Below the pieces are notes generated by a model that had not been told where the DNA came from, did not search any database, and saw only the letters and a list, made by a program, of their open reading frames with translations. From JAHJRN01 sp043805355 (GTDB taxonomy: Bacteria > Patescibacteriota > Patescibacteriia > 2-12-FULL-60-25), in NCBI GenBank assembly GCA_043805355.1, contig JAZDIB010000032.1:1-29682 (forward strand): 29,682 nt of DNA, in the 5' to 3' direction. Made by a program: the position numbers and the translations under genes. Below are positions 15,376-27,754 of the stretch, piece after piece; the stretch's first letter is position 1; each line of letters opens with the position of its first letter.

Positions 15376-15879
15376 TTACACGCGGCGTCCGTTGTCTCTC
15401 GACCGGAACATCAACCCTCCCACGATAGCGAGCGCGAGGGCGTCGGCCGCGTCGTCGAGCTTCGGCGCCACGACGAGGCGCAGCTGCCGCTTCACCATGT
15501 CCGCGACCTGTTTCTTGTCCGCACTGCCGTAGCCCGTGATGCCCTGCTTCACCTGGTTCGGCGTGATCTCGATGAGCGGGACGCCCGCATCCGCGATCGC
15601 GAGCAGGATGACGCCGCGCGCCATGCCGACCTTCATCGCGGTGCGCACGTTCGTCTGATAAAAAAGCGACTCGACGACGGCGCACGCCGGCTGAAATCTC
15701 CGGATTGCTTCCGCCACGTCGTTCCGCACCGCCTGGATGCGCGCCGTGAAGTCCTCGTCCTTCGAGGTCTCGATGACCTCGTGCCACACATGCGTCGCGT
15801 CGATGCCGCACATGTCCACGACGCCCAGGCCGGTACGTCCGAACCCGGGATCCACCCCAAGAATTCGTGTTGTCGTCAT
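15376..15879 (-). CDS. ruvC: Crossover junction endodeoxyribonuclease RuvC
   Basis: Resolves Holliday junctions as a dimer, normally with RuvAB. The RNase H-like catalytic acids are present: Asp10 in ILGVDPG, Glu70 in AVVESLFY, and Asp142/143 and Asp146 in KLDDAADALALA. YQTNVRTAMKVGMARGV and ITPNQVKQGITGYGSADKKQV are standard family segments. 167 residues, normal length. The last residues after MFRSR (DNGRRV) differ from those encoded by the remnant copy at 14533 (RRP), so the present C-terminus was probably rebuilt by an insertion; the catalytic core is unaffected. ruvA and ruvB are not in the window. The start at 15879 is followed directly by MTTTRILGVDPG, and the upstream DNA is repeats. 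Confidence 0.95.
   Translation of the reverse strand: MTTTRILGVDPGFGRTGLGVVDMCGIDATHVWHEVIETSKDEDFTARIQAVRNDVAEAIRRFQPACAVVESLFYQTNVRTAMKVGMARGVILLAIADAGVPLIEITPNQVKQGITGYGSADKKQVADMVKRQLRLVVAPKLDDAADALALAIVGGLMFRSRDNGRRV
15401..15435. repeat. Direct repeat partner inside ruvC
   Basis: This is the in-gene copy of the 35-bp direct repeat (33/35 identical to 14533-14567). The two copies are 868 bp apart and bracket the 263-residue gene. Confidence 0.75.
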
Positions 15880-15884
15880 AAAAT

Positions 15885-15926
15885 AAAATCGTCATCCTGA
15901 GTCCGACGAAGGACCTTCCTATCATT
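15885..15926 (+). repeat. Dispersed intergenic repeat, copy 1
   Basis: 42 bp identical to 16010-16051, containing GTCATCCTGAGTCCGACGAA and GGACCTTCC. It lies just upstream of ruvC. Similar GTCATnCTGAG...CGAAG elements occur between genes in many bacterial genomes. Confidence 0.8.
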
Positions 15927-15950
15927 TCCCGTACGCATCATCATGAAATA

Positions 15951-15983
15951 ATCGGAAGGTTCTTCGCTCCGCTCAGAATGACA
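15951..15983 (-). repeat. Dispersed intergenic repeat, inverted diverged copy
   Basis: The reverse complement reads GTCATTCTGAGCGGAGCGAA then GAACCTTCCGA, a diverged inverted copy of the 42-bp repeat. It lies between the two direct copies in the 167-bp ruvC/GIY-YIG gap. Confidence 0.7.
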
Positions 15984-16009
15984 GACTTCTTCGATAATCA
16001 TCATACGAC

Positions 16010-16051
16010 AAAATCGTCATCCTGAGTCCGACGAAGGACCTTCCTATCATT
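16010..16051 (+). repeat. Dispersed intergenic repeat, copy 2
   Basis: Identical over 42 bp to 15885-15926. The stop codon of the GIY-YIG gene (16049-16047) lies inside this copy, so the repeat forms the 3' boundary of that gene. Confidence 0.8.
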
Positions 16052-16337
16052 CGTCATACCATCCGGCGCTCAAGTCGTTCATGTTGATGTTCACCGACCG
16101 AATCAAATCGAGCTTCCTGCACCGTTTCCACCCCTTCAGTTCCTTCTCCCTCTTGATTGCCTCCTCGATCGAGGACGTCATCTCGAAATAGACGAGCTTC
16201 GTCAGGTTATATCTGCTTGTGAATCCAGGGATCATCTTCATCTTGTGCTCGCGTGTCCGACGCTCCAAATCGTTGGTCACGCCGATATAGAGCGTCTCCG
16301 CCTGATTCGACATGATGTAGACCGCGTAGCCGTCCAT
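16047..16337 (-). CDS. GIY-YIG nuclease family protein
   Basis: 96 residues from ATG 16337. It opens MDGYAVYIMSNQAETLYIGVTNDLERRTREHK, where YAVYIM (for GIY) and LYIGVT (for YIG) plus the following Arg form the catalytic GIY-YIG layout. The glutamate expected later is probably in SSIEEAIKREKELKGWKR. The size matches the small UPF0213/YhbQ-like stand-alone nucleases that are frequent in CPR genomes. The open frame extends upstream to 16451, but those extra residues (NVILSPTKNLPNIP) are translation of the inverted repeat at 16347-16376, so I start at 16337. The gene is bracketed by inverted copies of the dispersed repeat. Target and role are unknown. Confidence 0.88.
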   Translation of the reverse strand: MDGYAVYIMSNQAETLYIGVTNDLERRTREHKMKMIPGFTSRYNLTKLVYFEMTSSIEEAIKREKELKGWKRCRKLDLIRSVNINMNDLSAGWYDE

Positions 16338-16346
16338 GGGAATATT

Positions 16347-16376
16347 CGGAAGGTTCTTCGTCGGACTCAGAATGAC
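16347..16376 (-). repeat. Dispersed intergenic repeat, inverted copy 2
   Basis: The reverse complement reads GTCATTCTGAGTCCGACGAA then GAACCTTCCG. It lies 9 bp upstream of the GIY-YIG start and, with copy 2 at 16010-16051, brackets that gene in inverted orientation. Confidence 0.75.
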
Positions 16377-16461
16377 ATTTCCGAGTCTTATGCCGCGTCG
16401 TCGGAGTGCCGTGACATATCGGACTGGACTGTAACGCGCGTCCGCCGACAAGACAACCGCA

Positions 16462-16491
16462 AGACCCTCCCGATGGATGTCGGGAGGGTCT
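16462..16491 (-). terminator. Strong hairpin downstream of rpoC
   Basis: A perfect 12-bp stem, AGACCCTCCCGA / TCGGGAGGGTCT, with a 6-nt loop, lies 16 bp after the rpoC stop codon. Neither side has a proper T-tract (minus strand: TGCGGTTGTCTT), so it is an imperfect intrinsic terminator or an mRNA-stabilising end. Confidence 0.6.
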
Positions 16492-16507
16492 GTGCGTCGT
16501 TCGTTTT

Positions 16508-20464
<3,957 letters not shown>

Positions 20465-20482
20465 ACGCGTTCGATGGATTCG

Positions 20483-23941
<3,459 letters not shown>

Positions 23942-24264
23942 GCGGGTCCTGGCTACGGACGCATCATCCCTCCACAACCGGGCCGCGGTCGAACGGAGCG
24001 TTCAGGCGGAGTGACCGGGCGACGGCGAGAGCGGATGAGCGTCGTGTGGTTAATGAAAACGGGAAGATGCCGCGGCGGATAGACACGAAAACCCACCGGG
24101 ACGTGTGTCCGGCGGGTTCGAGTGCCTATCGATGGAGGGTGAGCATTTGGCCAAAAATACTCGCGCAGCGCGCATCTTGTGGCCGGAGTGTGCCATGGGA
24201 TGGGAGTGCCGTCAAGACCCTGGCTGGGCTGACCCGACCCCTGTCCGAATCCGTGTTCAACGTC
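23942..24264 (-). promoter_or_regulatory. Long 5' leader of rpoBC
   Basis: About 320 nt between the probable promoter and the rpoB ATG contain no convincing protein gene. The main structure is the hairpin at 24088-24117, described separately. A leader of this length suggests regulation by attenuation or antitermination, but no known leader motif is recognised. Confidence 0.45.
24088..24117 (-). terminator. Attenuator-like hairpin in the rpoB leader
   Basis: On the minus strand ACCCGCCGGAC / GTCC-C-GGTGGGT pairs over 11 positions (one G-T pair, one bulged C) around a 4-nt ACAC loop and is followed by TTTTCG. It lies about 150 nt inside the leader, well before the rpoB start, so it would act as an attenuator rather than an operon end. 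The T-tract is short. Confidence 0.45.
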
Positions 24265-24295
24265 CTTATATAGGGTGTTCAAAGGAACAAACCGT
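24265..24295 (-). promoter_or_regulatory. Probable rpoBC promoter
   Basis: Minus strand CCCTATATAAGG gives a good -10 (TATATA at 24272-24267 or TATAAG at 24270-24265). The -35 region (GGTTTG or ACGGTT) is poor. A weak -35 with a palindromic site centred about 48 bp before the start would fit an activated promoter, but that is inference. Confidence 0.45.
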
Positions 24296-24300
24296 CATTA

Positions 24301-24341
24301 TGGCTTAACAGAGCCATTTTCTGTTGGCTGGGTTGAGCCAA
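24301..24341. promoter_or_regulatory. Two tandem palindromes in the divergent promoter region
   Basis: TGGCT-N6-AGCCA occurs twice: at 24301-24316 and, extended by one base pair on each side, at 24324-24341. The centres are 24 bp apart. They lie between the rpoB promoter (minus) and the structured-RNA promoter (plus), about 48 and 72 bp before the rpoB start and 63 and 87 bp before the RNA start. They are most simply operators for a dimeric regulator of either or both promoters. An alternative is small RNA hairpins of an unknown transcript. Confidence 0.5.
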
Positions 24342-24360
24342 GAAAACGTGCCTGCCCCTC

Positions 24361-24389
24361 TTGACAAAATCGTTGATTCATGGTATTGT
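24361..24389 (+). promoter_or_regulatory. Consensus promoter of the structured RNA region
   Basis: TTGACA at 24361-24366, 17-bp spacer, TATTGT at 24384-24389; expected start about 24396. No protein-coding frame with a ribosome-binding site follows for over a kilobase. Confidence 0.7.
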
Positions 24390-24395
24390 CCTTCG

Positions 24396-24571
24396 TTCTG
24401 AACTGGCAAAGGGCCCGTCGGGACGCGAACGTCACAAGCGAAGAGGCAGTCTCGATTGAGGAGAGTCGAGGCCCATCCAACAATGCTCACCGATATCTTG
24501 CTGATTATGGAGCACAGGGTTGTGATGCGCTAGGCGATCTGAAATCGGGACCCACAAAAGGCCCCGTTTTT
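24396..24571 (+). ncRNA. Candidate ~175-nt structured RNA with its own terminator
   Basis: This first segment after the promoter folds into several helices. CATC (24474-77), ACAA (24480-83) and TGCTC (24484-88) pair with GAGCA (24510-14), TTGT (24520-23) and GATG (24524-27) in one long interrupted stem. A 5-bp GGGCC/GGCCC closing pair is possible around 24411-24473, and CGAT-CTGAA-ATCG precedes the end. The last hairpin, CGGGACC/GGCCCCG (24546-24566) with one mismatch, is followed by TTTTT, an intrinsic terminator of moderate quality. It may be an independent RNA gene or the 5' domain of the larger RNA if the terminator leaks. It matches no RNA class I can name. Confidence 0.5.
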
Positions 24572-24663
24572 CGTCTCCCGTTGCCGCTCACGGACGTGGA
24601 GGAGGAACCCGCGGCGGTCCGAACACGGACCCCGTCGCGGACGGCCCGCTGAAATCATCGGCT

Positions 24664-24743
24664 CCGGATTCGTCTGGAACCGCATGATCGGTAGGCGGCC
24701 ATGGATACCGCGCGCTTCGGCGCTGCGCTGTCCCCTCTACATC
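24664..24743 (+). repeat. Structured-RNA module, copy A
   Basis: CCGGATTCGTCTGG (24664-24677), then GCTTCGGC (24714-24721, a UUCG hairpin), then TGTCCCCTCTACATC (24729-24743). The same three blocks occur in the same order and nearly the same spacing at 25297-25373. The 13-mer TCACGGACGTGGA lies upstream of this copy (24588-24600) but inside copy B. Confidence 0.6.
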
Positions 24744-25296
24744 CGTAGCGACAATGTACGACAGGAAAGGGACCCCCCGCCATGGAATAGGCGACATTGT
24801 TGAAGTAAACGACCGACAGGCACCCGCAGGCCAGAAAGGACCGCATCGACAGAATCCAACATTCCATACCACGCACCAGCCTGCTCACCCTGGTGCACCG
24901 CTCCGAGCGCGCGACATCCGTCGCGCTCTCGGACCCGGTCCGCCGACGCGACGCGCATCGGCCCAAACCCTCTCGCGACCAGCTTGTCGTGTCGTGAGAA
25001 AAGTCACCTAGCCAAGAAAGGAAGGCTGTGCGACTGCTCGTGCGGTAAAAATCTATCGAGCTTCGGGAAAAACCCGGGGCAACAACGCCGCCTGGAGACG
25101 GGACGGCGCGTCGAGACGACAGTCTCAGGCGCAGGAACGACGCTCGTCGCTCCTGCCCAATCCCGAAGGCATGACCTGCGTCACGCGTTCAGGATCGGAC
25201 CTTTCATGACATCGTCCCGAACGATGTAGAGGAGAGCTCCGTGTGTGGGACCGTTTACGGTTCCTGCGCGCGGTCGGGGGTGGATCTCATCGCGAG

Positions 25297-25373
25297 CCGG
25301 ATTCGTCTGGCATGCCTTGACCGTACACCTTCACGGACGTGGATGCTTCGGCAGACCATGTCCCCTCTGCATC
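25297..25373 (+). repeat. Structured-RNA module, copy B
   Basis: CCGGATTCGTCTGG (25297-25310), TCACGGACGTGGA (25331-25343), GCTTCGGC (25345-25352) and TGTCCCCTCTGCATC (25359-25373). It matches copy A, 630 bp away, in the two flanking blocks and the UUCG core, while the sequence between them has diverged. That is typical of a conserved RNA fold with variable helices. Confidence 0.6.
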
Positions 25374-25413
25374 GTTCCGGATGATGGAAACGTCAAACAT
25401 CATTCGGCATATC

Positions 25414-25499
25414 CGCGTGCACCACCGAAAAGGTCTCGGGAGAGACGCCCATAGGGTGTGTGGTGACCCGGCCAGGTTCGACTCCTGGGCGCGCGGCCA
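25414..25499 (+). ncRNA. tRNA-like domain with T-arm and encoded CCA
   Basis: A 7-bp acceptor-like helix, CGCGTGC (25414-25420) with GCGCGCG (25489-25495), is followed by G and CCA (25497-25499). Directly 5' of the 3' acceptor strand is a canonical T-arm: CCAGG-TTCGACT-CCTGG with the tRNA-type loop. In place of D and anticodon arms there is a helix ACCAC/GTGGT (25421-25425 with 25460-25464) enclosing GTCTC-GGGA-GAGAC. There is no proper D-arm and no anticodon loop with U33, so it is not a working elongator tRNA. A tmRNA is unlikely because no matching 5' D-like end or tag frame is found. It may be the 3' domain of the large RNA or a decayed tRNA. Confidence 0.5.
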
Positions 25500-25537
25500 A
25501 CGATTTGTCCCTGCTTTTGCGGGGAAAGGAGTGCAGA

Positions 25538-25696
25538 ATGCTCATCGAGAAGCTCATCGAGCAAAGCCTCAAGAACGCGAATCTCGCCTCTCCTCCGAAG
25601 GAGCAGCGGGACCGCGAGTTCCGGGCACTGCTCGAGCAGCCACTCGGCGGCACCCGCGAAGACCGCGCCAGCGCCCTGCCTCAGCAGAGCAACTGA
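25538..25696 (+). CDS. Small charged protein of unknown function (52 residues)
   Basis: ATG at 25538 has AAGGAG 6-7 nt upstream, immediately behind a hairpin (TCCC-T-GC/GC-G-GGGA at 25508-25525). The product is MLIEKLIEQSLKNANLASPP followed by a Glu/Arg-rich helix (KEQRDREFRALLEQP) and a short disordered tail. The N-terminal heptad-like pattern suggests an amphipathic or oligomerising helix; no transmembrane segment or cysteine is present. It starts 39 bp after the CCA of the tRNA-like domain and is followed about 110 bp later by a strong terminator, so it may share the transcript of the large RNA. I recognise no family. Confidence 0.62.
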   Translation: MLIEKLIEQSLKNANLASPPKEQRDREFRALLEQPLGGTREDRASALPQQSN

Positions 25697-25807
25697 CCGC
25701 GCCTTCGCCCTCGTCGCCCCTCGTTTCGGCCCTTGCCGGAACGAGGAATCCCTTCGGCTTCCGATCGCAAGATCGGACTTCGAAGCCGATTCAAAAACCA
25801 TAGCGAG

Positions 25808-25833
25808 CCACGGCCGTTTTCGGCCGTGGTTTT
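25808..25833 (+). terminator. Terminator closing the structured-RNA/52-residue gene unit
   Basis: A perfect 9-bp stem CCACGGCCG / CGGCCGTGG with a TTTT loop is followed by TTTTGCGTTT on the plus strand. It is 25 bp before the next promoter and so separates two transcription units. Confidence 0.82.
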
Positions 25834-25857
25834 GCGTTTAGGCGGCCCCTGAAACCA

Positions 25858-25886
25858 TTGACACCCTCGCCGTTTTCTGGTATGTT
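25858..25886 (+). promoter_or_regulatory. Promoter of the four-gene hypothetical operon
   Basis: TTGACA at 25858-25863, 17-bp spacer, TATGTT at 25881-25886, expected start about 25893. The same -35/17-bp form is used by the other strong promoters in this window. Confidence 0.75.
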
Positions 25887-25891
25887 CGTAT

Positions 25892-26154
25892 GTTCCCGGA
25901 CTCCGTGTCCAGGAACAGTTCCGGTCCGTCCGGAGCGGTATGGAGGGGAGACATCCCGCCAATGGCGGGACGACAGCATGCATAAACGGGACTCCGGCTC
26001 TTGGCCTGACTCCTGCGACGCGTGTGCTCCGGTCCGGAGTCGGCATCTGCCGGTTCCGGGCCTCACCTCCAGACCGTTCCGTGCGGACGGTGCAAATTGT
26101 TTCGGGTGGTCCTTCAACATACTGCGTCCCGAATGGGACGGAAAGAGGTGTTAC
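25892..26154 (+). promoter_or_regulatory. Structured ~260-nt leader of the operon
   Basis: Six hairpins in succession: 25892-25916 (GTTCC-C-GGAC, loop TCCGT), 25920-25934 (TCCGG/CCGGA, also with a TCCGT loop), 25954-25970 (TCCCGCC-AAT-GGCGGGA), 25990-26041 (GACTCCGG/CCGGAGTC closing a larger domain), 26073-26091 and 26125-26140 (CGTCCC-GAAT-GGGACG). The last lies right before the AAAGAGG ribosome-binding site. This could be a cis-regulatory leader or a separate small RNA. The open frame also runs through here, so part could be coding if translation starts at ATG 25978. Confidence 0.5.
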
Positions 26155-26859
26155 GTGAAGAGGTTTTCCAGTCAGTCGGCACGCGAAATTGAGACCGTTA
26201 AAGTCAAGGAGGGTGGTCAACCCTTCTGCCTCGGAGACATGTTCGTCGGCGTGGACGTGGACCGGCTTTCGGACCCGCACGGCGCGGTGCGGCATGCGAA
26301 CGGCGCTTGGCGTCAGCGTGATGCGGTCCTCGAGGTAGACAGCTACTTCGTCGAGGACGGCGGCGGCGAGAATGTTGCGGAATACTGCGACGTGGCCTGC
26401 GAGTTCGAGGAATCTATCCCGCAGGAACTTGCCCTGGCCCTAGACAGGGTCGAGCGTGAGGAAGACGACTCGGATGACGACTGGGAAGTCTGGAGTCCTA
26501 TCTGTAACTTCCCCCCGTCGCAGTTCCTCGACCCGTACGAAGACGAGCCGGAGGAACGAATCGCCGGCACCGACGACGAACGCCAATACGTGCGGAAACT
26601 GCATCGACGCGAAGAGTACCTGGTGCAGCGCATCGCCGACCGGAAGCCGCCCATCGCGGATATGCGTGCCGTGAAGAAGGCGCGCCGCATCCTGAACGCC
26701 CTGCTGCTCAAGCAGGCGGACAACGAGGCCGAGCTCGCGGATATCCGCGAGGTGCTCAGTCGCCTCGATCCCTCGCGCGGACCTGTCGCGTCGGCACACT
26801 CGCCCACGACCAGTGCCGCGTTCCGCAAACCTCCGAAGGATCCCCACGAGATCCAATAG
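26155..26859 (+). CDS. Hypothetical acidic protein, first gene of the operon
   Basis: 234 residues from GTG 26155, chosen because AAAGAGG lies 6-7 nt upstream and the DNA before it is hairpin-rich; ATG 25978 or ATG 26239 are alternatives in the same frame. Residues about 25-65 (CLGDMFVGVDVDRLSDPHGA) look folded. An acidic stretch EREEDDSDDDWEVW sits at about 100-113, and a helical hairpin (RKLHRREEYLVQRIADRKPP, then MRAVKKARRILNALLLKQAD) at about 145-205 precedes a disordered tail. No transmembrane segment or catalytic motif is visible. I recognise no family. The next gene starts 11 bp later with a strong ribosome-binding site. Confidence 0.68.
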   Translation: MKRFSSQSAREIETVKVKEGGQPFCLGDMFVGVDVDRLSDPHGAVRHANGAWRQRDAVLEVDSYFVEDGGGENVAEYCDVACEFEESIPQELALALDRVEREEDDSDDDWEVWSPICNFPPSQFLDPYEDEPEERIAGTDDERQYVRKLHRREEYLVQRIADRKPPIADMRAVKKARRILNALLLKQADNEAELADIREVLSRLDPSRGPVASAHSPTTSAAFRKPPKDPHEIQ

Positions 26860-26870
26860 GAGGTACAGAC

Positions 26871-27398
26871 ATGTCCCTTCAACCAGACGTCGACGCCGTC
26901 AACCGACGGCATGAGGTATCGCGGCCGCCGGAACCGGTGATCGAGACGCCCTCCTTCAGCTTCGAAGAGGCCTCGCGTCGTCGTGACGCGTGCCTCGAAG
27001 TCGCGGACGATCTCCTGTTCTCGCTGCGCAAGCAGCTCGAGCGGGAGACGCGGAAGAGGACGCCCAGGATCAAGAAAATCCGGGACGAAATCCGGAGGGC
27101 GGAACTCGAGCTTCAAGGGCTCGAGGCCAAGCTCGCCGGGACCGGACGCGCGAAGAGGGGCCCAAAAATCCCTTCGCTCGTTCCGAAGATGATCATCGCC
27201 GTCGCGCCACAGACCATCGCGCGGCGCATCGGTGCCAAGCGGGAGGAGCTCCTCCATCTTGAAGAGTCCTTGGACGCCGAAATGGAGCCCATCCGCTCCG
27301 TCGAGGCTGACATCGGCCTCGTCGAGGAGGAACGACGCGCCATCACGCGGCTGTTCTACAGCCGCATCCACGTACCGAACGCACCTTCACGTCGTTGA
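26871..27398 (+). CDS. Hypothetical coiled-coil protein, second gene of the operon
   Basis: 175 residues with a strong AGGAGG ribosome-binding site 7 nt before the ATG, 11 bp after the previous stop. After a Pro-rich N-terminus, two long amphipathic helices (about residues 24-95, CLEVADDLLFSLRKQLERET and IKKIRDEIRRAELELQGLEAKL; and about 125-165, AKREELLHLEESLDAEMEPI) flank a linker with KRGPKIPSLVPKMIIAVAPQ. The layout is that of a basic helical-hairpin protein. The first hairpin loosely resembles the C-terminal hairpin of the preceding gene product (charged helix, R-K-x-P-x-I turn, charged helix). No known domain is recognised. Confidence 0.75.
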   Translation: MSLQPDVDAVNRRHEVSRPPEPVIETPSFSFEEASRRRDACLEVADDLLFSLRKQLERETRKRTPRIKKIRDEIRRAELELQGLEAKLAGTGRAKRGPKIPSLVPKMIIAVAPQTIARRIGAKREELLHLEESLDAEMEPIRSVEADIGLVEEERRAITRLFYSRIHVPNAPSRR

Positions 27399-27754
27399 CC
27401 ACGACATAACCTAGAGGGGAGCCCGTCGCTCGACGCGCTCCCCTGTCCCGCATCCGTCGCCCGAGGAATGGCGACAGGCGCGGGGCACCCGATCCCAAGG
27501 GTACGAACCTACGGCCAACGCCTAGGAAACCCTTTCCATCTTTGACGGGAGACCCCACCACGCGATGCCGTCTGACGGCACGCACCTTCACAAACGAGTA
27601 CGCCGGCCCGACCAGCGCCAACGCGCATCGATTCGGGACGGCGAGTAACGCTCCATACGCAGGGATGGTCCCTGCGGAGCTGTGATCAACGTCCGCCGCG
27701 TCACCACGCGACGGCATGTCACGGTCCCGCACGGGGACCACAGACGGAGGACAG
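27399..27754 (+). promoter_or_regulatory. Structured intergenic leader, 356 nt
   Basis: No convincing gene. Hairpins: 27415-27444 (AGGGGAGC/GCTCCCCT), 27456-27475 (GTCGCC/GGCGAC), 27566-27580 (TGCCGT-CTG-ACGGCA), 27658-27676 (CGCAGGGA-TGG-TCCCTGCG, perfect 8 bp) and 27723-27739 (GGTCCC/GGGACC) just ahead of the GGAGG site of the next gene. No good promoter or T-tract is visible, so it is probably transcribed as part of the operon. Confidence 0.45.

Larger units (their letters stand above)
24588..25499 (+). ncRNA. Candidate large structured RNA (~0.9 kb), class unknown
   Basis: No frame here looks protein-coding, yet strong helices are dense: 24609-24640 (13 bp, AACA loop, 2-nt bulge), 24711-24725 (UUCG loop), 24902-24933 (13 bp, one mismatch, ATCC loop), 25113-25126 (GAGAC-GACA-GTCTC), 25131-25156 (10 bp, one mismatch), 25209-25227 (7 bp perfect), 25247-25264 (7 bp), 25433-25446 (GTCTC-GGGA-GAGAC, GNRA-type loop) and 25472-25488 (T-arm). 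An ~80-nt module is present twice. The region ends in a tRNA-like domain with CCA. The expected promoter is at 24361 with read-through of 24571. Large ornate RNAs such as GOLLD and ROOL are comparable in size and tend to occur near tRNAs, but I cannot show homology. The exact ends are guesses. Confidence 0.5.

Noticed and set aside
15885..16051. CRISPR array
   Set aside because: Only two identical direct copies with one unrelated gap, plus inverted copies; no regular spacer series and no cas genes.
16338..16451. N-terminal extension of the GIY-YIG frame
   Set aside because: The extension is mostly translation of a dispersed intergenic repeat; the GIY-YIG domain begins right after ATG 16337.
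24448..24480. RNase P RNA P4-like segment (GAGGAGAGTC resembling GAGGAAAGTC)
   Set aside because: The matching 3' P4 strand (ACAGAA...GGCTTA-like) is absent and the surrounding length and order do not fit.
24380..24652. 90-codon plus-strand frame at the start of the structured region
   Set aside because: It begins inside the promoter spacer, has no ribosome-binding site, and runs through the hairpins and the terminator-like stem.
25241..25384. 47-codon GTG frame behind GAGGAG in the structured region
   Set aside because: It has a reasonable ribosome-binding site, but the product is featureless, and the frame overlaps the 25247-25264 hairpin and the duplicated RNA module, whose other copy is not in a comparable frame.
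25414..25499. A functional tRNA (type II) or a tmRNA
   Set aside because: No D-arm and no anticodon loop with U33 can be drawn, and no tmRNA 5' end with a TTCGAC-type segment or tag peptide ending in Ala-Ala was found upstream.
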